Part shown: piece by piece, positions 32,926 through 41,959 of the stretch | Position numbering within the stretch: position 1 is the first letter of the stretch | How the letters are laid out: every line of letters starts with the position of its first letter | From: Cichorium intybus | Lineage: Eukaryota > Streptophyta > Magnoliopsida > Asterales > Asteraceae | Length of the DNA: 64,000 bases | Direction of reading: 5' to 3' | Assembly (NCBI GenBank): GCA_023525715.1 | Contig: CM042013.1 | Span: 74,864,494-74,928,493, forward strand | Position numbers and translations under genes: made by a program | The notes under the pieces: model-generated | What the model was told of the DNA's origin: nothing | The model's input: the letters and a program-made list of their open reading frames with translations, nothing else | Databases searched by the model: none

Positions 32926-35202
32926 TGTAACATCCTTTATCTAGGGTAAATAATTTATTGAATAATAGTAATAATAATAATAGTTAATAATCATAATAGT
33001 TACAATATAACAAATAAATTAATTAACTCATCTTGAAGAAATAATTAATTTAGAGTAATCAATTAAGGGTAAATAAGGAATCTACCATATGAGGTTCTAG
33101 AAGAAGGACCTAAATGTAAAAGTAGAACTCTTATGGAGTGGGGAGGGGTTTCATTGCAATTAAAAAGAAGTTAGTAAGCTGGAGGGACCATATTGCAATT
33201 AAAGGAAAACTTGGGTCTTTAGTTGGGGGAAAACCCCATTTCCCCTCTCATATTCACGATTTGAAGAAGGAAGGGAGAAAGAGGGCGATTTCAAGGGGAA
33301 TACTAGAAGAGGAGCACATTTCCAGCTAGATCTAAGTAGTGATCATCAACCATTTGAAGATCTAAGGTAAGAAATCAACCTTTCATGTTGAAAACCCACT
33401 ATTGGGGTAGATTGAGTCTAAATTTCGAGTTCTATGTTGGGGGAGATGGAATCCATGATCCCAAGGATGTAAATCACGAATTCAAGTGACTATTCTTCTA
33501 CAATTTGGTTGTTATATGCTTGGAGAACAGTTGGGATGCTTGTTGATCCATTTGAAACCCTAGTTTTTGGGGAAAACTCATCATATGGTAAAACTTTGAT
33601 GATTGGATCAACTCTTATCTTCCAAATGTTCTATGAAAAGCTTAAATAGATTCCTAATGATTCCCAAGTTATTGGAGGAAGGATTTCATTATTGATTGGT
33701 CATTAGATTGGGTGGAATTGGATACTCCTTGGATCTAAGCTCATGAAGTAAACTTGAAATGATAACATGGATTTGATTCAATGGAGATGATATTGGATGG
33801 TTAAAAAGGGTGTAATGATGTATTATTTTGAGTTAGAATAATGTTATTTCAATGGTTATGAGTTTGGAGAAGTGTTGGACCTTGAATTGGATGAAAAGGA
33901 GTGAAAATGACCAAAAATCAGGATTTCAGCAGGTCTACACGACCCGTGCAGGGCCACACGACCCGTGTGGGTGGTCTGGAGGCCACGGGTTGGGTTCCTG
34001 CATTTCTAAACGACCCGTGTAGGGCTACACGCCCCGTGTAGCTCTGTCTGGCCAGTTTTTCAGTTTTTAGACCTTAAGCTTTATGGTTTGGGCCTTGGGT
34101 TCTAAGGTTCAAGCCCACTCTTAGGACATGTTTAACTAAGATTTTACTCTTAATTAGTGAAGTATAACTAATCTAGAGCTATTAGTAATGTTGAATATTA
34201 TTTCTTGTAGGAGAGGAGTAATCGAAGTAAAGCAAAGAGTCATATCCTACTTTGGGACGTAAGAGAGGTGAGTTACCGGGAGTACACATCCCCCTTTTTA
34301 CTTGATGTTTTATTACAACTATCATGCATACTTCTATGTGTTAAATGTTGCATAAACCTTATGTGTGCATACATCGAAATGAGTCTTTTCAATGTAAATC
34401 TTATAAATTATACAAAGAGGTTTTGTGAGACATTCGGACATCCTATTTGTGCATTACATTACATGTAGGATGGGGTTTGACCGTGAGATGCCTTGATGAA
34501 GAGTTTGACCCTTCTCTAAAATAAAGAGGGTGAGGAGTTTATATGAGTTTGACCCTTCTCTAGAATAAAGAGGGTGAGGAGTAGTTCCCGACATTAGGGA
34601 ATTTGCATGAGGGAGTTGCTACCCCTCATGAGGCTAGTGTAATGGCCACTAGTCTTAGTTTCAACCCACACGGGGATCAAGTATTATGCTCCGTGCGTTT
34701 GCTTGTGAACTTAGGGGGTGCCATTGAGGTGAGATGGACTTTATGAGATGGACATGGGTGGGGATAGTTGCATTGCATATGCATATCATGACTTTCTATT
34801 TTGAGAAAACCTTACAATGTTTTAACTTAAATCTATATAATGTGTAAGAGATATTTTTGGAGATTGTCTCGGGTGTTAAGGTTATCCTTTCCACTTATAA
34901 TGAGATAGTCTCGGGTAACTCACTAGGCATTTCCATTGCCTAACTGTTTTGATGTGTACTCAGGTTAAGGCTTAAGGCTAGGAGTTTAAGGCGAGGCGGG
35001 AATTTTAGAAGACCACGGGATGTGTGGCCATTTAAACCTTGTTTTGTACTTGAATTATGATATCTCCTCGCTATACATTATTAAACAATCTTTTGATGTT
35101 TTGGGACCTAATTTCCGCGATGATGAAACTTCTTTTTGAATTAATGAAGTCATTTTAGAAAACAAATGTTTTAATTATTAAACCCTAGCGAGGGGTGTCA
35201 CA
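32926..35202 (+). repeat. Gypsy 3' LTR (2277 bp)
   Basis: Begins TGTAACATCC just after a purine tract (AAAGGGAAGG) and ends GGGGTGTCACA. Internal features: CpG-rich dyads of the form CACGACCCGTG repeated about four times in 33937-34050, and a tandem duplication of about 45 bp at 34499-34583 whose unit contains the inverted pair ACCCTTCTCT/AGAGGGT. No gene inside. Confidence 0.9.
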
Positions 35203-35550
35203 TATTTTCCACTGTGGTCCATTATTCTCTCATATCTCTTCTTTTCTACTATATATTTTTCTACTTGTATTGTTTGTTTTTTTGCAGGATGTTTGCTTTT
35301 TATGTTCCTGTTATGTTCTCTGGTTCCAAAATCTGTTTTGGTTCCTGGTATAGCATTGTTGTCTATTGGGGCATGTCCCAATGAGTTTTTGTTGTTTCTT
35401 AGGTGGGGAGTCCCCAGCCTTCAATTGTATTTATTCTTTTTATTAATAAAATTTGCCAGAGGTACCGTCCTCTTTACCCAAAAACTTATTGATAACTTGT
35501 TGAAAGCTAAAAATTAAAACAAAATATGAAAAATAATAGCTTTTATTGAA
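35203..35550. other. Spacer between Gypsy 3' LTR and the MULE
   Basis: 348 bp. TATTT at 35203-35207 is the likely Gypsy target duplication. The last nine bases (35542-35550, TTTATTGAA) are the left target duplication of the Mutator-like element. No gene. Confidence 0.6.
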
Positions 35551-35650
35551 GGGAAATTGACATATTGGCCCAAGCAAGTATACCAAAATGTTTTAAAAGG
35601 TCCTGTAACTTATTTTTGGTAGTTTGAAGCCACTAAACACTAACATTACA
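35551..35650 (+). repeat. Left terminal inverted repeat of the MULE
   Basis: Starts GGGAAATTGACATATTGGCC. It shares TTTTAAAAGGTCC and GTTT-AAGCCA-TAA with the right end at matching distances. Confidence 0.85.
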
Positions 35651-35901
35651 GGTTAAAAAACCCTTTTGTTGTTGATGATACGAGTTAGCCGGTTATATTG
35701 GGAATTTTGAATTAAAAAAAAAGCTAGATAATGCCACGTAATCAACCAAGTGGACACGGTGTAACACGTAAGCAGCATGACGTCAGTGGAACACTCTTAA
35801 AAGAGTTGTTGGGTGTAATAAGCTCACAGACAAAAGTTTGAAGGGTAATCGAGGTTACGAAGCTGTCGACGAACCAACGAGAAAATCGAATTCGACAAAA
35901 A

Positions 35902-36492
35902 ATGGCGGGCTTCAACAACTACTACCTGCATCTGGTGGAGAACAGCCTTCCGTTGCCTGAGTGTCAATGTCGGCTTACGTCGATCTTACGGACTTCCACA
36001 ACCCCTGAAAACCCTAGAAGGAGGTTTTTAAACTGTCGGTATTCGATGGTAAGAACTCTTGATTTAACTTTTTATGTAAAAATGGTGATGATCGGAAGGA
36101 GGGGGTAGTACATTGAACGTTTTGCGTGGATTTCTTCGTAAAAGAAAACCCTAATTTACTGTGAATTTTTTTTTTGAATGCAGACATCAAGAGACTGTCG
36201 TTGGTTTCGTTGGGTGGATGATGAACTGACCCGTCATTATAGGGGTGAGATGAGGAACCTTCAGAACGATGTGGTGAGGTTGAAACGCAACCCTGAAGTT
36301 GCGATGCTGAAAAATGAACTGAAGGAACAAAAGGCAAAACACGAAGCGGATCTGGATGCAGCAGTGATTAGGATTGTAGCTTTGGAAGAAGAACTTCGAA
36401 AAGAAAAAAGAAATGCAGGTCAACAGAAGCTGATTTTGGTGATTGTCGTTTGTTTGCTTGTTGTGATCTGCTTGTGCAGGTGGTTAGGGTAG
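35902..36492 (+). CDS. GRF zinc-finger, coiled-coil, membrane-span protein encoded in the MULE
   Basis: Exon 1 35902-36048, intron 36049-36183 (GT-AG, 135 bp), exon 2 36184-36492; 151 residues. Residues about 20-62 form a GRF-type zinc finger: C21, C23, C45 and C54 in the family spacing, with NPRRRF in place of the usual Asn-Pro-Gly-Arg and the CRWFRWVDDE ending. A charged helical stretch (about 65-128) looks like a coiled coil. A hydrophobic segment of about 18 residues near the C terminus (LILVIVVCLLVVICL) is a likely membrane anchor. GRF fingers bind single-stranded nucleic acid in several DNA-repair proteins. The gene converges on the transposase gene, the position mudrB holds in maize MuDR, but it is not recognisably mudrB. 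A role in transposition is inference. Confidence 0.82.
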
Positions 36493-37278
36493 TTTGCTTA
36501 CAGAAAGGGTGGGTTATTGGGGATTTTGGGGGGTTTTGTGGATGTGGTTGGGTATATGAATGGAAGGTTGGTAATTCGTAGGGATAAAGTTAGGATAGTG
36601 TACAATCCCATGTATGTAAGCAGCATTTTGTAGGGTTTGTTGGGATCCCCATTTTGTACAATCCCGTGTATGTAAGCAGCATTTTGTAGGGTTTAGAGGG
36701 ATCCCCATTTTGTACTAAGTGAATCCTGATGATGAATCCGATGTATGTATTAAAAGCAAGTTATGGAATGGATCAAACTTTAAATGGGATCTAATACAGA
36801 TTCCCAGTTTTTATCTTGTTTTTATTGTCCATATGTTATTGGAATGGGGGACCAATGGTCAATGCATAATACAGATTCCCAGTCACTTGAACTTTATTGT
36901 CCATTTGTTTGAATGATTGTGCTTGCAAGAAAAACAATCAATTTATTGGAATGGGGGACCAATGGTCAATGCATAATATATGTCCACTATTCTCCCAAAG
37001 TTCCAGGTACAATCCCATGTATGTGAATAAAATAAATGCATGGACCACATGAATATTGTCCCAATGTGCATGAATTAAATTATCATAACTTTAAATTGCA
37101 TGGAAACCTCATTTTAATAATGCAACATGCAATCTCATTACCAAAAAGTGGTATGCATATGCACACCAACATGTTGCAAAATACAGTGGTATTCCTGGAT
37201 ACGAATCCTAGTTACACAATTTTTTAACATACCAAAAAAGGAAAACACATTATCATTCAATTAGTTAAACATATCAAA
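36493..37278. repeat. Convergent intergenic region of the MULE with short duplications
   Basis: Holds a near-perfect tandem duplication of about 60 bp at 36600-36715 (shared GTATGTAAGCAGCATTTTGT and GGGATCCCCATTTTGTAC). A second dispersed repeat (GGGGGACCAATGGTCAATGC) is at about 36844 and 36953. It separates the 3' ends of the two genes. No coding frame. Confidence 0.75.
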
Positions 37279-40200
37279 CTACTCCAATGTGACTGGTTTG
37301 GATGCTGAATTCCCTTCCCCATTTACTCCAATGATATTCCTGGATAGCTTTTTCTTCACAATTCTCTCAGATTTTCTGATGTGTGCAAGTTTCTCCTTTT
37401 TCACCTTCTGCACAACTTCTGCATGATTTTGCAGTGGTATTTCTTGTGTAAGTCCCTCAGTCTGTACTGCTTCATCATCTACTTGATTTCCAGTTGGAGT
37501 TGATTCAATTGCCATCTGAAATGGATACAATTATTAGTGTGTAGTTTAGTTTGGAACAAAAGGCAAAGTAGGTTGCTATTAACTGCAGTTACTGTATTAT
37601 CTTTATTGTTTACAGACCTGCTTATCAACTGATTGCTGAGTTAAACCCTCACATGTGTTTTCTTGAGTTAAACCCTCACATGGGTTTTCTTGAGTTAAAC
37701 CCTCACATGGAACACCTTCAGTTTGATTTGTCATGACTTCATTTGGAACACCAGCATCCTCATTTGTTTGTGCTGGAACCTGTAAATATCACATAACACC
37801 ATTATAGTTGCACAAAGTTACACAAAAAGTTAAAAAAAAATATTTAAATTTGACCTTGTTCCTTGTCATTGTTCTAGCACGTTTGAACTTCATTTTTGCA
37901 GGTTTTGGATCCTTTGGACATCTAGCCTTGTTATGCCCTGGTTCATGACATATACTACAAGACATTATTTTTCCAACTTTTGATACTCTATGTTTTCCTA
38001 CCTTTTCAGTAACATCTTTCCTTCTATTCACTTTGGGTCTTCCTGGCATTCTCCTATTTATAGGTGGCAAGGGTGGGATAAAAGAGGTTTCTGGCCACAT
38101 GTTGCTCCCATTCATTGGTGATAATCTTTCTTTGTAAGTTTTTAAGTACGTATCCCTAGTGAAAAAATCATGGACATAACTCTCAACTTTTTTATTAATA
38201 AAAGATATGGCTGCCACTGAATGGACACAACCATACCCATTTAGTTGCCATAATCTACAAGAGCATGTCCTTTTTTCCAAGTCCACTTCATATGCTTCAC
38301 CTGCATTTCTTGTTTCAAACTTATGAAATCCACTTGGCAAAACCTCCCAATATCTTTGTTTCATCTTTAAGTCATTCAACTTATGTGTAACCCATGGGGA
38401 AATGTTTGTGGACCATCCTCTTCCATTCATCTTGAACATCCTCTCCATCATGTAAAGCCTTAATTCCTCTAGCATTGTAATGATGGGCTTCCTTCTTGCT
38501 TCAACAATTACTGCATTGAAACTTTCACATAAACCGTTCTCATTAGATGCACAACCTCTCCCAGTTTGAAAGTAGGCTTTTGACCAAGTCTTGGGGTCCT
38601 TGTCCATCAAGTACTCCTTGGCAGGTGGACAAAGCAATTCCAATTCCTTCATAATCTGTTTGAAGTGTTGTTCTGTAGTAGCATTGGATGCTTTCCAAAA
38701 CAAGTTTTCAAAATGAGCACCAGGGAATTTTTTTTTTAAGTTTGCACATATGTGTCTTGCACACTGCCTGTGTTCTGCTTGAGGAAGAAGTTCCTTAACA
38801 GCCTCCATTAATCCCTAAGACAAACAACAAATTGTAAATAATCCTACAATTACACTAACACAGCTTATTATATAACAAGTAAATGATTACCTTATGTTGG
38901 TCAGACATCAATGTTAACCCATTGCCCAAAGCAAGTTCAAGATCATCTATAAGCAAATCCAGGAACCACTTCCAATTCTCCTTATTCTCAACAGATACCA
39001 CTGCCCAAGCAATTGGAAATATCTGGTTATTAGCATCCCTACCTATAGCACAAAGCAACTCTCCACAACAGATTCCCTTTAAGAAACACCCATCTAGTCC
39101 TATGACTCTTCTACACCCTTCAATCCACCCTTTCTTGATAGCTGCAAAACACACATAAAACTTGCTGAAGTAATTTTTTCCATCAGGCATTAAATTGACT
39201 TCCAATTTCACAGTGGATCCAGGATTACTCCTTCTAATCTCTGCACCATAACACCATAATTTTGCATAATGCTCTGTAAGGGTTCCCTCTATCAATGAAA
39301 TTGCATGTTCTCTTGCCCTTCGACATTGGCTAAGACTAACATCAATTCCAAATTTCTTTATCACTTCAAGTCTAAGTTGCCTAATGGTTAGCTTTTGTCT
39401 ATGTAACATCTCTTTTGTGTAATGACTTCCAATCCATGAGCATGTCACAATTGATCCTAACTTGTAGTTTCTTGCACAATTATGGTCATTTTTCAAGGAT
39501 TTTATTTGAAATGAATGTTCATCTCCCATCCATGAGGCCCATAATCTGAAAGTACATTCCCCTTTACAACATAACACCAATAGTCTTTTGTTATCATTTT
39601 TCTTGAAACAAAGTTGGTATCCATGAGCAACAGCATAGTTACATAACATGTGTTTAAGTTGTTTTGGGTTCTCAAACCTCATACCTAACACGGGACATTG
39701 CAGCTTCCAATGGACATTCTCATTGAAAATGCAATGTTCAACTCCATCCTCAATAACATCTGTTTGGCCTTCATGGGTCTCATCAGAACACATTTTACTC
39801 AGGAAGACATCATCACATGTCTTGTTCATCTTAGGAATATCTTCTGGACCAATCATATCATCCAAATCATGAAAATTGGGAAACTCTTCTTCTACATCAG
39901 GCTCTTTGTCATCAACTTTAGCATCATTATCAACAACTTCATCATCCTTATCAACAACTTCATCTTCCCCTTCATCACTTAAAACAAGATTCATATCTTC
40001 ATCAAACCATTCTTCTAGCCCTGAACCTGTATGGTCCATATACAATGATATGACCATATTTGACTCATATGCTTCAGTAGCCTCATCTAAAAATTGGGCA
40101 TAGTCGAGATCATTCTCTATGGGTCTTACACCTTTAGACAAAGGTCTATTCGGGATGCAATAGTACAGTCCCTCACATGGTGATCCAGTAAAACGTTCCA

Positions 40201-40357
40201 ACCAAGTGCCACATGTGTGAAGATTCATAGCAGCAAAATCAAAGTCTGTAAACAGATACGTTTCCCCTTCAGCATAAGAGCAGGGATGGCGAACAAACGT
40301 ACCATTGTAGTGCAATCGTACTTTGAAATAAACTGGATCGGGAAGATTATTATCCAT
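37279..40357 (-). CDS. MURA-type MULE transposase, four exons, intact
   Basis: Exons 40357-38891, 38814-37855, 37779-37618 and 37515-37279, all phase 0 with GT-AG introns; 941 residues. In order: an N-terminal PB1-like MuDR segment (to about 110), an acidic linker (about 130-180), a MuDR DNA-binding zinc region (about 215-300), and the DDE MULE core with Asp in GLDGCFLKG (about 420), Asp in LMSDQHKG spanning intron 1 (about 484) and Glu in CESFN (about 586). Then a SWIM finger CSCRLWQLNGYGCVH (about 673) and a CCHC knuckle CSICHEPGHNKARC (about 773). Exon 3 encodes a repeat of CEGLTQEN octapeptides. It cuts and inserts the element at its terminal repeats in the nucleus. A TATA-like TATATAG lies near 40630, upstream of the ATG. 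No lesions seen. Confidence 0.93.
37640..37715 (-). repeat. CEGLTQEN-coding tandem repeat in transposase exon 3
   Basis: A 24-bp unit repeats three times nearly exactly (plus strand GAGTTAAACCCTCACATG). A diverged echo (TEGLTQE) occurs in exon 4. Confidence 0.85.
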
Positions 40358-40736
40358 GCAATGTTGGTTCTCCAGTTGATACTACTTCAACCTTGCAATT
40401 TGTTGTTGGTCACTATCTTCGTCTTGAAAAAACCCTAATCGCCCCCACTGTTCTTTCAACTACAACGATTGTGCAACTGAACCTTGAACTTAATGTCATC
40501 TGGTCATTTATTTCACTCAAGTTTTCCACGTGTTTTTCCTTTTGTCTGTAAATGAACCAAATTTGCCAACTCTACTGCCACGGTATTTTCCTCACCGGCT
40601 ATTCAGGTTTCTCTTCCAAAAATGACTATATAGACACAGTATTGTCCTCATTAATGGCTTAAAACACCCAAAATAAAGTTCAGGGACCTTTTAAAATAAT
40701 TTCATATACTTTGTGGGGCCATTAGATAAAAAACCC
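40358..40736 (-). promoter_or_regulatory. Transposase promoter side and right terminal inverted repeat of the MULE
   Basis: The right inverted repeat spans about 40640-40736. On the minus strand TATATAG (about 40633-40627) lies roughly 270 bp upstream of the transposase ATG, so transcription would start just inside the terminal repeat, as in Mutator elements. Confidence 0.6.
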
Positions 40737-40745
40737 TTTATTGAA

Positions 40746-41270
40746 CAATAAAAAAGTTGATGCTAAAACACGATAAAGACAAATAAATAATGACTTTTTA
40801 TAACATTAATCTTTTTATTTAATACGTAATCAAACATACAATCTAATGAAGATGTACTAAAACAGGTAATATAGAAAAACATATAACCTATGTATAGGTT
40901 AAATTCGATTAAAAAATATACAATTATCATTAGTGTCTTAAAACCAAATAACCAATTAGAAAAACACTATTAATACAAAATAATACAAAACAAGAAGATT
41001 TTATTATATATTTGTCTAATTCAAAAACTTATTTTAACAAAAAAAATTAGATTATGGCGAAATTGCAAATTTGTCTTTTCACATATATAGTTCGAAGTGC
41101 AAAAATGATAAATGTAAAAAATCTTACACCGACAAAATCCACAATAAGATGGAATCATAAACGCGTTTTTCGGTGAAATCGAAATTAGACCAACCACTAC
41201 CGATTTGCTAAGTAAAGTCCAGGAACCATGTTTGTAATTTACTCGAAATTTCTTTTTTATCATTGGTAGT
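40746..41270. other. AT-rich intergenic DNA
   Basis: Between the MULE and the receptor gene. No credible frame or repeat family recognised. Confidence 0.5.
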
Positions 41271-41279
41271 GGAAATTAA

Positions 41280-41959
41280 TGCATATAAGAAAAACCGTGA
41301 AGCCTCTCCAGCTGAAAAAGCACTCGCATATCTCGTCGTCTCCCTTCCTCGTTGACTCGCCGTTTGCCTGTAAGACTTTCCGGCCACCGCCGTTCGTTCG
41401 GTATTTTCAGCGTTCTTCCTGTCTAGTCGCCGTTCGTTCGTCCTGTATCCTTTCCGCTTCAGATCTCTTTGACGTCGTCCTGTAGACAGGTAACTATGAA
41501 AGCAAATTTTATGTCTCGTAATAACCCAAAATAGCCTGGTGATGTTCCCATGTTGCAAAGCTTGCTGAATTGTTGAAGACAGATTGTAATATATGTGAAG
41601 TATGTTTAGGTCTTATATCAAAAAATTAGGATTTTGCTAGAGCAGTGTCAGATCTTAAATCAGAGAAGTCATGGTCAAATTATTTGAAAATAAATTGGAT
41701 CAGATTTTCGATTTTGTTCTGTTTAATATCTATTTGTGGGACCACTGCTTTTAGATGCGATTATTTTTTAATGCTTTCTTATTTGTGTGCTTGGTTTCAT
41801 ACCTTTCATAGCTTTCTTATATGTGTGCTTGGTTTCATACCTTTCATAGCCGAGTTCAGAGCTTATTGAGATACACCAACATATAACATATAAGGAGAAA
41901 CAAGAAATAGCTACAAAAAGTCGTGGGAAGGGTGAAGGCTCGTCAATCCATAAATCATA
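41280..41959 (+). promoter_or_regulatory. Probable 5' UTR exon and leader intron of the TNL gene
   Basis: 41300-41488 is CT-rich and CG-rich compared with its surroundings, like a plant 5' UTR. It ends in GACAG|GTAACT, a good donor at 41489. An acceptor such as TTCAG near 41855 would join it to the exon carrying the ATG. About 41770-41850 contains a 38-bp tandem duplication (shared GTGTGCTTGGTTTCATACCT). Transcript evidence is needed; this is inferred from composition and splice signals. Confidence 0.4.

Larger units (their letters stand above)
21632..35202 (+). mobile_element. Chromodomain Gypsy LTR retrotransposon, 5' end outside window, host of the nest
   Basis: Visible parts are the 5' LTR distal end (21632-21963 and 28165-28243), PBS, polyprotein and the full 3' LTR (32926-35202). 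The 5' LTR pieces match 34788-35202 of the 3' LTR with roughly seven substitutions and two short indels in about 410 bp. That is older than Copia-A or Copia-B, as expected for the recipient of their insertions. The missing 5' LTR start lies left of Copia-C, beyond the window. Domain order and chromodomain-like C terminus suggest the Tekay/Del chromovirus group. Confidence 0.9.
35551..40736. mobile_element. Complete Mutator-like element (MULE), 5186 bp, two genes
   Basis: A perfect 9-bp target duplication TTTATTGAA flanks it (35542-35550, 40737-40745), the size typical of Mutator elements. Terminal inverted repeats begin GGGAAATTGACATATTGGCC on the left and GGGTTTTTTATCTAATGGCC on the right (reverse complement) and align over about 100 bp with a shared TTTTAAAAGGTCC core. 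Inside are a four-exon MURA transposase on the minus strand and a two-exon GRF-finger gene on the plus strand, tail to tail. Both frames are intact, so it could be autonomous. Confidence 0.93.

Noticed and set aside
41208..41558. Minus-strand frame of 116 codons upstream of the TNL
   Set aside because: It lies antisense to the CT-rich 5' UTR; the Arg/Glu-rich composition simply mirrors pyrimidine-rich sequence.
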